From Myxacorys californica WJT36-NPBG1 (GTDB taxonomy: Bacteria; Cyanobacteriota; Cyanobacteriia; Leptolyngbyales; Leptolyngbyaceae): DNA of 64,000 nucleotides. The notes beneath the pieces were generated by a model. It ran no database searches. It was not told where the DNA came from and saw only the letters and a list, made by a program, of their open reading frames with translations. The position numbers and the translations under genes are program-made. Positions 30,142-37,729 of the stretch are shown here, piece by piece (position 1 is the stretch's first letter; each line of letters starts with the position of its first letter). The stretch covers positions 36,614 through 100,613 of the forward strand of contig JAHHHO010000014.1 in the NCBI GenBank assembly GCA_019359315.1. Direction: 5' to 3'.

Positions 30142-31149
30142 TTACGCGGCATTAGACACACCTTGATATTTTAGTAACGTACCACGCTGACCTAACACAT
30201 AACCCCGGTTGGCGTCAAAGAAAACGATCTTATAGAGGTTAGCTGGAACGTCTTCAATTTCGCGGTCTTTCTGCCAGGTTTGTCCGCCGTCGAAGCTGGC
30301 AAGTAAGTTACCGCTACCGCCGACAATCCAGAGTTCTTCAGGCGTCCGATACGCGAGATCCAACATTCCCCAACTGGTCGAGAATTCAGGATTTTGAGGG
30401 TCTAGCCAATCTTCTGGATCAGGAGATGCGGTGAATTGAAGCTGTCCGCCTCGAGCTAACATCCACAGCCGCCCATCTTGAGTAAAGCCCATACTCTGCA
30501 AGCGACGAGAGCTATTTCGGTTGTAGGGATGCCATTCGGTGTCGCCGGGTTGCCAGACCGAGTAGAAGTTACCACGGGCCGAGACGGCCACGTATTTTCC
30601 GTCTTGCGATCGCTTGAGCGTCCGAACGACTCCAAAGGCGTCAGAAACAAGAGCTTTCCAATTCTTACCGCCATCCGTGGTGCGATAGAGCGCGCCAATA
30701 TCCGTAGACATCTCCGCTATCTTGTCTCCAAGTGCCGCAACCTGATCAGGTGCGCCCGGAAGCTTTTCGCTCAGTGCCACTCGTGCCCATGATTGACCTC
30801 CATCAGTGGTGTGCAGCAAGAGGGAGGGCTGACCTGCAATCCAGCCTTCGTCACCGGAGAAACTGACCGATGCGAATCGATATTTCTGCTCTCCCAAGTC
30901 CAGCACTTTCTGCTGCCATGTTTTGCCGCCATCGGTTGTTTCTAGCAACGCCGAATTCGTCCCGACAATCCAGCCGTGCTGTGGATTAGCAGTGAAGCTA
31001 ATTCCCAACATATTTTCTTGCAACGGCAACTCAATCACTTGCCACGGATTGACGCTCAAGGCGGGCAAAAATGCTTGGCAGCCTGTCGTCAGCAAGACAA
31101 CTGCTACTAAGATGACAATTTGTTTCCAAGCTTTCACAATCCGGTGCAT
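30142..31149 (-). CDS. ycf48: photosystem II assembly factor Ycf48
   Basis: A 335-residue seven-bladed beta-propeller lipoprotein (HCF136 in plants) that stabilises newly made D1 and delivers it to the PSII reaction-centre assembly complex. The N-terminus has a hydrophobic signal and a lipobox (VVLLTTGCQ). Repeats such as TTDGGKTWQ, TTDGGQSWARV, TTDGGKNWKAL and SFDGGQTWQ mark the blades. The frame is open 18 codons further upstream, but the signal peptide begins at the ATG at 31149. It is placed between rubA and psbE, as is usual. Confidence 0.96.
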   Translation of the reverse strand: MHRIVKAWKQIVILVAVVLLTTGCQAFLPALSVNPWQVIELPLQENMLGISFTANPQHGWIVGTNSALLETTDGGKTWQQKVLDLGEQKYRFASVSFSGDEGWIAGQPSLLLHTTDGGQSWARVALSEKLPGAPDQVAALGDKIAEMSTDIGALYRTTDGGKNWKALVSDAFGVVRTLKRSQDGKYVAVSARGNFYSVWQPGDTEWHPYNRNSSRRLQSMGFTQDGRLWMLARGGQLQFTASPDPEDWLDPQNPEFSTSWGMLDLAYRTPEELWIVGGSGNLLASFDGGQTWQKDREIEDVPANLYKIVFFDANRGYVLGQRGTLLKYQGVSNAA

Positions 31150-31224
31150 CACTTTACTTAATCTCTGTCCATTTAGAGGGTTTACAAGGTTTTGTACGAG
31201 CATGAATACGAACGTCTAGAAGCC

Positions 31225-31560
31225 CTACTGGATCCCATACATGCCGAGAAACAAGAGGAATGCTAGGACAAGACCCCCAAAAATGAGAATGTTTTTCTGT
31301 CCTGGGGTGAGAGTATTGACACCAAGACCGTAGTTCAAATTCTCTTTAAATCCGGATGGCGCACCTACCGGGCCAATACTGGCAAATCTTGACTTTGGCG
31401 CACCGCAAACCGGGCATTTCCAGTCAGCGGGCAAATCTTCAAACGCCGTTCCAGGAGCAATTCTGCGCCGATCGTCACCTTTGATAGGCTCGTAGTCGTA
31501 CCCACAGGCAGCACATTCGTAGCGATCGAGAGTCTTTGGATCAACAGCTTCGGTACTCAT
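31225..31560 (-). CDS. rubA: membrane-anchored rubredoxin
   Basis: A 111-residue rubredoxin. Iron-binding cysteines lie in [10 protein letters not shown] and [12 protein letters not shown] linker and a C-terminal transmembrane helix ([20 protein letters not shown]) anchor it in the thylakoid. Cyanobacterial and chloroplast RubA is needed for photosystem assembly, particularly PSII. It lies 75 bp upstream of ycf48 on the same strand. Confidence 0.95.
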   Translation of the reverse strand: MSTEAVDPKTLDRYECAACGYDYEPIKGDDRRRIAPGTAFEDLPADWKCPVCGAPKSRFASIGPVGAPSGFKENLNYGLGVNTLTPGQKNILIFGGLVLAFLLFLGMYGIQ

Positions 31561-31950
31561 AAAAGAAACTTAGGTGTAGGGGATAACTCTGCCAACCTTA
31601 AAATCTCCGTTACATATTATGACATTAGCTGGATTACTCTTCGCAGTATTCTACAAATCTCTACCAGCAGATCGATGAGACGCACGAAGTTTTCGCGTCA
31701 ACGGTCAATTAAGCTAATTTCTGTAATAAATCTTATCAAGATTCTGATTTTCCATAGCCTGATCTCAATAGACAGCATCTATAAAGAAGTGGCGTCAATT
31801 TAAGGAAAATCAGGGTTTGGCCGCATCGGAGTGAGGAGTAGCGACCTATAATGAACTGTGAAGCATCATTAACGTAACGATCTTCAACGCTGTGGTTTGA
31901 AGTAAATCATGGTCTGAAATCTATGTTTTGAAGTAGAGGCAGCGACTTAC
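31561..31950. other. divergent intergenic region rubA/ndhC
   Basis: About 390 bp, AT-rich, without a gene on either strand. It must hold the promoters of the minus-strand rubA-ycf48-psbEFLJ group and the plus-strand ndhCKJ operon. I see no clear binding-site motif. Confidence 0.5.
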
Positions 31951-32313
31951 GTGTTTGTTTTAAGCGGCTACGAGTATCTTTTGGGCTTCCTGCTGGTTTG
32001 TAGTTTGGTTCCGATTTTGGCACTAGTGGCATCGAAGCTAGTCCGCCCCAGTCGGCGTGGGCCTGAACGGAGAACTACTTATGAGTCTGGCATGGAGCCG
32101 ATTGGAGGCGCATGGATTCAGTTCAACATTCGCTATTACATGTTTGCTCTGATCTTTGTAATCTTCGATGTTGAGACTGTCTTTCTATATCCTTGGGCTG
32201 TCGCGTTTAGCCGCTTGGGGTTACTCGCGTTTATCGAAGCCCTCATCTTTATTGGAATTCTTGTTGTTGGTCTCGTCTACGCTTGGCGCAAAGGAGCGTT
32301 GGAATGGTCATGA
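31951..32313 (+). CDS. ndhC: NDH-1 subunit 3
   Basis: A 120-residue membrane subunit with three helices ([40 protein letters not shown] and [19 protein letters not shown]). The loop [20 protein letters not shown] is the family signature near the quinone channel. The start is GTG. Its stop lies inside the first codons of ndhK. Confidence 0.97.
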   Translation: MFVLSGYEYLLGFLLVCSLVPILALVASKLVRPSRRGPERRTTYESGMEPIGGAWIQFNIRYYMFALIFVIFDVETVFLYPWAVAFSRLGLLAFIEALIFIGILVVGLVYAWRKGALEWS

Positions 32314-33035
32314 ATCCTGAAATGGCGACTGAAAATACAGAGTCGCTGATAAATCCGATTGAGCGTCCTGCTGTGACGCAAGAATTGTCTGAGAATGTTG
32401 TTCTAACCACCGTAGACGATCTCTATAACTGGTCGCGGATGTCGAGCCTTTGGCCGTTGCTGTTTGGGACGGCTTGCTGCTTTATTGAGTTTGCGGCGTT
32501 GATTGGGTCGCGCTTTGACTTTGATCGCTTTGGACTGGTTCCGCGATCGAGTCCTCGGCAGGCTGACTTGATTATCACGGCAGGCACGATCAACATGAAG
32601 ATGGCTCCAGCATTGGTGCGTCTGTATGAGCAGATGCCGGAACCAAAGTATGTGATCGCGATGGGTGCTTGCACGATTACGGGTGGGATGTTTAGCGCTG
32701 ATTCTACGACAGCCGTTCGAGGAGTGGATAAACTCATTCCGGTTGATGTTTATTTACCGGGATGCCCGCCTCGTCCTGAAGCGATCATTGATGCCATCAT
32801 TAAGCTGCGGAAGAAGATCTCGAACGAATCGATTCAAGAACGTGGGGCAACGCGGCAAACGCATCGCTACTACAGCACAACGCACAATATGAAACCGGCA
32901 GAAGCAATTCATGACGGAAAGTATCTCCAAGTTGAAAGCCGGATAGCTCCGACTCGCGAGTTGGCTGAAGCGATGGGTCTACCGATTCCGGTGGCTTTGA
33001 AAGAAGCAGAGAAGGAGGGTCGCGATCGTGTCTGA
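32304..33035 (+). CDS. ndhK: NDH-1 subunit K (iron-sulfur subunit)
   Basis: A 243-residue peripheral subunit that carries the N2-type 4Fe-4S cluster. Ligands are the tandem Cys in [11 protein letters not shown], Cys in [12 protein letters not shown] and Cys in [11 protein letters not shown]. The start is set at the ATG at 32304, 7 nt after AAGGAG; an ATG at 32310 is the alternative, and a TTG at 32283 is too close to its own Shine-Dalgarno. It overlaps ndhC by 10 bp and ndhJ by 8 bp. Confidence 0.95.
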   Translation: MVMNPEMATENTESLINPIERPAVTQELSENVVLTTVDDLYNWSRMSSLWPLLFGTACCFIEFAALIGSRFDFDRFGLVPRSSPRQADLIITAGTINMKMAPALVRLYEQMPEPKYVIAMGACTITGGMFSADSTTAVRGVDKLIPVDVYLPGCPPRPEAIIDAIIKLRKKISNESIQERGATRQTHRYYSTTHNMKPAEAIHDGKYLQVESRIAPTRELAEAMGLPIPVALKEAEKEGRDRV

Positions 33036-33591
33036 AGAAGAAATTAAATCCTCTGAGGCAGAAGCTAAACCTGAAGCAAAAGCCAAACCTGCTCCGGAAG
33101 CCGCTCCGATCGTAGAAGCAGGCAAATCATCGAAGTGGCTCACTGAACAGGGATTCGATCATGAATTCTTGGGCAGAGATGCAAGTGGCGTTGAGATGAT
33201 TAAGGTAGAACCTGATCTGCTCATTCCGTTCTGTATGGCGTTACAAGCAGATGGCTTCAACTATCTCCAGTGCCAAGGCGGTTACGATATGGGGCCTGGT
33301 GCAGATTTAGTGAGCTTTTATCACCTGACTAGATGCAGCGATGATGCTGATCGTCCTGATGAGGTGCGGCTCAAAGTCTTTCTCCCGCGCGAAAATCCTA
33401 GAGTGCCTTCGGTGTTTTGGATTTGGAAGGCGGCGGACTGGCAAGAGCGCGAGACGTTTGATATGTACGGCATTATCTATGAAGGGCATCCAAACTTAAA
33501 GCGGTTGCTGATGCCGGAAGATTGGGTGGGCTATCCGCTTCGGAAAGACTACATCTCGCAAGACTTCTACGAACTGCAAGACGCTTACTAG
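33028..33591 (+). CDS. ndhJ: NDH-1 subunit J
   Basis: A 187-residue peripheral subunit (30 kDa/NuoC family). Core motifs are [20 protein letters not shown] and [19 protein letters not shown], ending [19 protein letters not shown]. The N-terminal 35 residues are an Ala/Glu/Lys/Pro-rich extension ([18 protein letters not shown]). The start is GTG at 33028 with GAAGGAGGGT 7 nt upstream, inside the end of ndhK. Confidence 0.96.
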   Translation: MSEEEIKSSEAEAKPEAKAKPAPEAAPIVEAGKSSKWLTEQGFDHEFLGRDASGVEMIKVEPDLLIPFCMALQADGFNYLQCQGGYDMGPGADLVSFYHLTRCSDDADRPDEVRLKVFLPRENPRVPSVFWIWKAADWQERETFDMYGIIYEGHPNLKRLLMPEDWVGYPLRKDYISQDFYELQDAY

Positions 33592-33613
33592 ATTGAACTC
33601 TTTTAACGTGAAG

Positions 33614-33643
33614 ACTCTCCTCAGTTCTTGAGGGGAGTTTTTT
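33614..33643 (+). terminator. intrinsic terminator of ndhCKJ
   Basis: ACTCTCCTCA (33614-33623) pairs with TGAGGGGAGT (33629-33638), one G-T wobble included, followed by a T6 run. It begins 22 bp past the ndhJ stop. Confidence 0.88.
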
Positions 33644-33698
33644 GTGAGGATGCGATCGCGCGGAGCTTTGCAAGGGAGATTGCGATCGATAAGAAAAG

Positions 33699-34016
33699 TA
33701 GAAACTTTAGTTCAATACCTTTCTATTTAGGTTATCGATCAACGAAGATTAAGAACAGATCAATGTTGTTTTGTTCTTGATCTTTGTTGATTAAGAACAA
33801 AACAACGTTGATTGATAACGTAAATAGAAACTTTAGTTCAATACCTTTCTAGGTTTCTTATCGATCAACGAAGATCAAGAACAGATCAATGTTGATCAAG
33901 AACAGATCAACATTGATCGATAACGTAAATAGAAACTTTAGTTTAATGCGCTTCTACTTTTCTTATCGATCAATGTTGCTTAAGAACAGATCAACATTGG
34001 TTAATTACAAACTAAA
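33699..34016. repeat. three tandem palindromic repeat units
   Basis: Three units begin with TAGAAACTTTAG at 33699, 33825 and 33930. Each then carries a hairpin whose outer arms are TTATCGATCAACG / CGTTGATYGATAA-like: 33732-33744 with 33806-33818, 33858-33870 with 33911-33923, and 33963-33975 with 33995-34007. Inside the arms are iterations of AAGAACAGATCAA and GATCAACATTG. The array ends with ACTAAAG, the inverse of the unit's CTTTAGT. Unit length shrinks 126, 105, about 87 bp. It is non-coding, AT-rich and unlike the flanks. Confidence 0.85.
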
Positions 34017-34052
34017 GCAAAATGGCTATCTCTCACGCCATTGCTCTACGTC

Positions 34053-34325
34053 TCATAACGTCGATCGCCGTTGATGCCGTGTGAGAATGCTCATCATTTC
34101 ATCGGCGTTACCAGTCGGCAAGAGCGGACTCCAATCTCCAGCTTCGGCAAAGCCGCGTCGATGTAAGGTATGAATCGTTTCAGTCACACCTGTAGACGTG
34201 CCAACCACAATGACTCTTAGGCGTTCTTGTCCAGTGAGGGGCGGAGGAGACGTGACGACTGCTTGCAGTGCAGTTTCATGGGTTGGCTGAGGTTCGACAA
34301 ATGAGCGATGCAACGTTCTATTCAT
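34053..34325 (-). CDS. conserved small protein of unknown function
   Basis: A 90-residue protein (MNRTLHRSFVEPQPTHETAL). From residue 38 it reads ERLRVIVVGTSTGVTETIHT, then LHRRGFAEAGDWSPLLP, ending near the C-terminus. It has no signal peptide or membrane helix. I recognise no enzyme family. The start is the ATG at 34325, with TTGGAGAA upstream, rather than the more distal open codons. It is convergent with ndhJ across the palindromic repeats. Confidence 0.65.
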   Translation of the reverse strand: MNRTLHRSFVEPQPTHETALQAVVTSPPPLTGQERLRVIVVGTSTGVTETIHTLHRRGFAEAGDWSPLLPTGNADEMMSILTRHQRRSTL

Positions 34326-34380
34326 GATGGATTCTCCAAGGTTGAGTTCAGTAACCGCAAGATTCTGAACCCAAAAAGTT

Positions 34381-34414
34381 AGCCACCCCACACGACACAC
34401 GAAGCAGGGTGGCT
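34381..34414 (-). promoter_or_regulatory. leader hairpin upstream of 34325 gene
   Basis: On the minus strand AGCCACCC pairs with GGGTGGCT (34407-34414 with 34381-34388), followed by AACTTTTTGGG. It looks like an attenuator or terminator placed 55 nt before the start codon at 34325. It could also be the end of an unseen transcript. Confidence 0.35.
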
Positions 34415-34605
34415 GAGGAGAATGGTAAAATCCATCCTTAGCCTACCGAACTGCTTAACCCAGTTTGGCGGGTTAGCTGCTCAAGGTTGTTGGCGCAACT
34501 TTGAGTAGCGACTAAATTTTTGGGTGAGTCACGGAAGCGACTTAATTTGTGAGAGTAGAAGATTTTCCGATGTTCGTCAAGTAGGGCATTGGGGATTAGA
34601 GGGGT

Positions 34606-34636
34606 GCGATTGGCTCTGCCAAGCTCCGAAGGATCG
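34606..34636 (+). repeat. small dispersed repeat, unit 1
   Basis: Opens with GCGATTGG, contains GCCAAGCTCCGAAGGATCG. Same family as units at 37336, 46014 and 55600 (the last in inverse orientation); the ends GCGAT and ATCGC form short inverted termini. Confidence 0.85.
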
Positions 34637-34870
34637 TCTTCTAGAAGGGGTTTTCCTTAATAAATCCTCAATCAATAAGTCAACCTGTAAGTATCAAGGA
34701 ACCCAGCATCAAATCTGGTTTAGGGATTGACAATAAAGGTTTGTTGAAGGGACGAAAATGCTCTTTATCTTTGAAGACGTTATCTGAACAGTTCGCTGTA
34801 TAACATGCTGCCTAGGGATGTTATTCGAATCTGCGTCTGTCTATTCCTCTAATTTGAGAGATAGACAGAT
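34606..34870. repeat. direct repeat B, copy 1
   Basis: About 265 bp, matched at high identity by 37336-37590. It opens with a dispersed-repeat unit (34606-34636), continues through a stretch containing GGAACCCAGCATCAAATCTG, and closes with a hairpin made of TCTGTCTAT / ATAGACAGA. No convincing gene lies in it. It borders the left side of the cargo that holds the Mrr-type gene. Confidence 0.9.
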
Positions 34871-35045
34871 TAGAGTAGGGAAGACGTCTAACTATTATTT
34901 AGACCGCTCATCCGTTGGCAGTCCTGTCCACTTTTGGGTGGGTGCTGGAGTCGTGTTTGTATTGTGATAGAGGACAGGTAAGTATCTAGCGCATTGGTAT
35001 CATGGCAATATACTGTCCAAAGGAAACCTCTGAAAATTCGTTTGT
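34871..35045. other. leader region of the Mrr-type cargo
   Basis: AT-rich stretch between repeat B copy 1 and the nuclease frame. CTGTCC (34923-34928) and GGACAG (34973-34978) could form a long hairpin. No gene is visible. GTCTAAC at about 34887 has no proper L'/R' partner and is not called an attC site. Confidence 0.4.
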
Positions 35046-35234
35046 ATGGAAATCTATATATCAAAATATTCAAATGAATTTGGCGATGAGTGGATTTTTG
35101 AGTTTGATTACAGTGTTCTGGCTGGAACTTTAACTGGTTCAGATATTGATTGGACAGTACATCAAGTATTAGATGGCAAAGTACCTGAACTCAATCTCTA
35201 TCAGGATGAGAAGCAATGGTTAAAGTCAGTTTAG
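35046..35234 (+). CDS. N-terminal part of an amber-interrupted nuclease gene
   Basis: Sixty-two codons (MEIYISKYSNEFGDEWIFEF ... DEKQWLKSV) ending in TAG at 35232-35234. The same frame continues without another stop into the Mrr-type nuclease (R-E-A-I-K-P-V-P-K-A-F), so this is most likely the first part of one gene of about 381 codons, with TAG in place of a sense codon (for example TGG or CAG). It could instead be a genuine small upstream protein. Codon use is AT-rich and nearly free of HIP1 sites, unlike the flanking genes. Confidence 0.55.
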   Translation: MEIYISKYSNEFGDEWIFEFDYSVLAGTLTGSDIDWTVHQVLDGKVPELNLYQDEKQWLKSV

Positions 35235-35252
35235 AGAGAAGCAATTAAACCA

Positions 35253-36191
35253 GTGCCTAAAGCTTTTCGGCATATTATGTCTCTTACAGTGCATGATGGA
35301 CGATCATTTACACCTAATGAGCTTCGTAATTGGTTATCAAACCCTATACATGCCGGGATTGGACCTTTTAGTAGACTTATTGATGTCGAGTTGGAAACTT
35401 TTGAACAGACTGACCACCTCTGTAGTGATTCAGAATGGATAAAGATTCAGAAAAAGCTTATTGAGGAGGATGGAATTCGTATTTCTCTTCTCCGCATTAG
35501 AGGAACTTTGCGCGAGACTCTTGGATTTAGAGTTGAAGAGATTTCTTATGAAGGATGGCTTGAAGAAGCAATTCGTACGGTTGAGGCAAATGGTACTGAT
35601 TCCTTCTTTAAGAATCTTCTCGCTACTTTACGTCCAGTCCAAACTCCACTTCAGCTAGGGAGTACCCAAGTATATTTTCAAGATATTACCCAAGAATTAT
35701 TAAGTACTCTGATTCGTGATCCTCAAGAAATTTATCGGATTTCGCCAGATATTTTTGAACAAATTATTTGTGAACGGCTAGACAAAATGGGTTTTGAAGT
35801 TAAGAGAGTTGGTGGACATACATATCATAAAGACGGAGGTATCGATATTGTTGCTTGGTCAAGAATTTCGTCTTTTCCATATTTGATGGCAATTCAAGCA
35901 AAGCATCATCGAACACCAAAGAAAAAGACTGGCCCTAAAGATGTTAGAGATCTTTATGGAGTAATTCAGCAGCACCCATTTAACATAGGTGTATTAGTTA
36001 CCAATACTACTTTTACCCCTGATGCAAAATGGTTTGCCCAAAGTAGTAAAAATCTATTGCGTCTTAAAGACATCCATAATATCCAAGATTGGTTACAAGG
36101 AAGGTATCTAGAAAAATTTGAGCTGCGAGATGTGCCAAGTGAAATTGAAGTATGTCCAGGGGTGAAGATAGAAATTCCAAAGTTTATGTGA
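35253..36191 (+). CDS. Mrr-type restriction endonuclease-like protein
   Basis: A 312-residue frame (GTG at 35253, possibly only the C-terminal part of a longer protein). Residues about 165-265 are an Mrr_cat PD-(D/E)xK domain: FEQIICERLDKMGFEVKRVG, GGIDIVAW (catalytic Asp), YLMAIQAKHH (Q-x-K) and IGVLVTNTTFTPDAKWFA. Such nucleases cut modified or foreign DNA. Residues 1-160 have no domain I can name (NPIHAGIGPFSRLIDVELE). It is AT-rich, suggesting transfer. It forms the cargo between repeat B copy 1 and the attC-like site at 36249. Confidence 0.75.
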   Translation: MPKAFRHIMSLTVHDGRSFTPNELRNWLSNPIHAGIGPFSRLIDVELETFEQTDHLCSDSEWIKIQKKLIEEDGIRISLLRIRGTLRETLGFRVEEISYEGWLEEAIRTVEANGTDSFFKNLLATLRPVQTPLQLGSTQVYFQDITQELLSTLIRDPQEIYRISPDIFEQIICERLDKMGFEVKRVGGHTYHKDGGIDIVAWSRISSFPYLMAIQAKHHRTPKKKTGPKDVRDLYGVIQQHPFNIGVLVTNTTFTPDAKWFAQSSKNLLRLKDIHNIQDWLQGRYLEKFELRDVPSEIEVCPGVKIEIPKFM

Positions 36192-36248
36192 GGAGTAAAT
36201 TTCTTGCTCTCCACTAATTCTTCAGGCTGTTTTAAGAATGCGGGCGCG

Positions 36249-36332
36249 GTCTAACAATTCGACTGGAGCGGACTGACAAACGCCCTTAGTGGAGATGCAA
36301 AGTTTACTTACCGCTCAGCCGAGCCGTTAGGC
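36249..36332 (+). other. integron attC-like recombination site 1
   Basis: An 84-bp site with the complete attC layout. R'' is GTCTAAC (36249-36255), followed by a 5-nt spacer AATTC. L'' is GACTGGAGCGG (36261-36271), then a 39-nt variable region, L' CCGCTCAGCC (36311-36320), a 5-nt spacer and R' GTTAGGC (36326-36332, fits GTTRRRY). R''/R' pair over 7 bp with one wobble; L''/L' pair over 10 positions with one mismatch and one extrahelical G, as in known attC sites. It lies downstream of the Mrr-type gene in the correct orientation. Confidence 0.65.
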
Positions 36333-36339
36333 TTTGCTA

Positions 36340-36540
36340 CTCAATTTTAAGTTTCACCGCGATCGTCCTGTCAAACTCTGAGTGATCGCCTCTGTTAAAC
36401 TTCACTGCGCTTACTTCAGCCAAGTTTCAATGCGATCGCCTTTGCTAAACTTGACAGCGTTTCCTTCGGAGTTGCGCTCTGCGCTAATCGCCGCTGTTAA
36501 GTGTCAAAGCGACTGGCTGTCCCAAACCCCGGAGCGATCG
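36340..36540. repeat. HIP1-based degenerate tandem repeats
   Basis: Several imperfect iterations of a unit of roughly 40 bp that contains GCGATCGCC, then TTTGCTAAACTTGACAGCG-like sequence, spaced through this stretch. It includes one dispersed-repeat unit at 36457-36491. No gene is visible. Confidence 0.7.
36457..36491 (+). repeat. small dispersed repeat, variant family unit
   Basis: Contains TTCCTTCGGAGTTGCGCTC and ends AATCGC. The same unit occurs at 39704-39738 and 39755-39788. It shares TCCTTCGGAG and the AATCGC end with the reverse complement of the first family, so both are probably one superfamily. Confidence 0.8.
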
Positions 36541-36657
36541 CGCCACTAACACCCATGATTAACAAGTGCGTCAACAGGCAGCAAACTAGATCAAGCAAGA
36601 GAAAACAGAATAAGCCTTCCAGCTTAAACTAGTAGATACCTTGAATGCAAAACTCTC

Positions 36658-36912
36658 ATGAGCATTAGTCTCACTCCCGACCAAGAACGTCTAATTCAAA
36701 CCAAACTTCAGTCTGGCAAATATCGCTCCGCAGAAGAAGTGCTTGAAATTGCCTTGCGCTTACTCGACCAATACGATCGTGCCGATGGCGAATGGGTTGA
36801 GGACGTGCGAGCAAAAATTGATGCCGCGATCGAAGCTTCAACGCATACCCCCCCAATAGATGGTGAAACGTTCGTAAACCAAATTTTGGAGCGGTTTCAG
36901 CAAGCGCATTAA
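36658..36912 (+). CDS. parD: ParD-like antitoxin
   Basis: An 84-residue type II antitoxin. Its N-terminal ribbon-helix-helix module (MSISLTPDQERLIQTKLQSG, KYRSAEEVLEIALRLLDQYD) binds DNA, and the C-terminal part should wrap the toxin. parE follows after 8 bp. The first 30 codons are duplicated at 39918, where the gene is broken. TA pairs are frequent in chromosomal integron arrays, which fits the attC-like site just upstream. Confidence 0.88.
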   Translation: MSISLTPDQERLIQTKLQSGKYRSAEEVLEIALRLLDQYDRADGEWVEDVRAKIDAAIEASTHTPPIDGETFVNQILERFQQAH

Positions 36913-36920
36913 GCATAGAT

Positions 36921-37220
36921 ATGAATCGTTACGTCATTAACAGTCTCGCTAGCCGAGATCTGAACGACATCGCTGACTACTTTGCTGAGAACAGTCTCGC
37001 AGCAGGTGAGCGCTTTTTTCGAGACTTCAACCGCAGATGCCAACAACTTGTTGCATTTCCCAGTAGTGGCAAGAGCTATGCATTTATTCGTCCCGATCTA
37101 CGAGGGCTATCCCTAGAAGGCTATGTTATCTTTTACAGAATTCTGGATGATGGTATTGAAATTCTGCGTGTTGTAAGCGGTCGTCGTAACTTTCCGTCAC
37201 TCTTTGAAGAATCTAACTAA
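36921..37220 (+). CDS. parE: ParE/RelE-superfamily toxin
   Basis: A 99-residue toxin with the ParE fold signature: SLASRDLNDIADYFAENSLA, FPSSGKSYAFIRPDLRGLSL, the strand YVIFYRILDDGIEILRVVSG and a closing RR. ParE toxins inhibit DNA gyrase; the target here is inferred from family. It looks intact and is coupled to parD. Confidence 0.88.
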   Translation: MNRYVINSLASRDLNDIADYFAENSLAAGERFFRDFNRRCQQLVAFPSSGKSYAFIRPDLRGLSLEGYVIFYRILDDGIEILRVVSGRRNFPSLFEESN

Positions 37221-37335
37221 AATACATTGTTGCACTGCCTTCAGCGATGGTTTCAGCCTTATTAGGTGTAGCAATCTCTTGAGCGATTTCGAGAGCAATA
37301 GCGATCGCTCTACCCAACTTCTGCGGAACTCGAAA

Positions 37336-37367
37336 GCGATCGCTTCTGCCAAGCTCCGAAGGATCGC
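37336..37367 (+). repeat. small dispersed repeat, unit 2
   Basis: Contains GCCAAGCTCCGAAGGATCGC, preceded by GCGATCGCTTCT. It forms the start of repeat B copy 2. Confidence 0.85.
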
Positions 37368-37590
37368 CTTCTAGAACGGGTTTTCCTCAATAAATAAGTC
37401 AACCTTTGAGTAGCAAGGAACCCAGCATCAAATCTGGTTTAGGGATTAACAATAAAGGTTTGTTGAAGAGACGAAAATGCTCTTTATCTTTGAGGATCTT
37501 ATCTGAACAGTTCGCTGTATAACCTGCTGCATCGGGGTGTTACACAGATCTTCCTCTGCCTGATCCTCTCTTTTGAGAAGATATACAGAC
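37336..37590. repeat. direct repeat B, copy 2
   Basis: A second copy of the element at 34606-34870, with a few substitutions and small indels. It again opens with a dispersed-repeat unit (37336-37367) and ends in a decayed version of the terminal hairpin. It borders the cargo that holds the beta-helix gene. Confidence 0.9.
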
Positions 37591-37729
37591 GCTCAATCCA
37601 GCTAGCGTCCTGATCGGAGCATTATGTAACTTTAGTCAACGGGCTCCTGTACCAAGCCAATGCAATGTTGAGGAATTCAGGCAGACGTTTAGGAGTGAGG
37701 CCTCTAGTGCAAATGTTCAATTTGCCTGC
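37591..37729. other. spacer between repeat B copy 2 and beta-helix gene
   Basis: About 140 bp downstream of the minus-strand beta-helix gene, with no gene and no clear terminator. An attC-like partner was looked for here and not found. Confidence 0.4.

Larger units (their letters stand above)
36324..36747. repeat. direct repeat A, copy 1
   Basis: It begins at the CCGTTAGGC core of attC-like site 1 and runs through HIP1-rich degenerate repeats into the first 30 codons of parD. 39644-40007 is the second copy; ends and starts match, with internal length differences (424 versus 364 bp). Confidence 0.9.

Noticed and set aside
33699..34016. CRISPR array
   Set aside because: Units have long internal hairpins, variable length and no unique spacers between identical short repeats.
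33889..34074. 61-codon frame on the plus strand
   Set aside because: Most of it is made of the palindromic repeat array, and its repetitive sequence follows the repeat period rather than a protein.
34453..34480. GCTTAAC ... GTTAGC pair left of repeat B copy 1
   Set aside because: Too short for attC, forms a simple hairpin and the right core does not fit GTTRRRY.
37211..37267. Possible third attC site after parE (ATCTAAC ... ATTAGGT)
   Set aside because: The R' core lacks the required G of GTT, the L arms do not pair and the R'' overlaps the parE stop.
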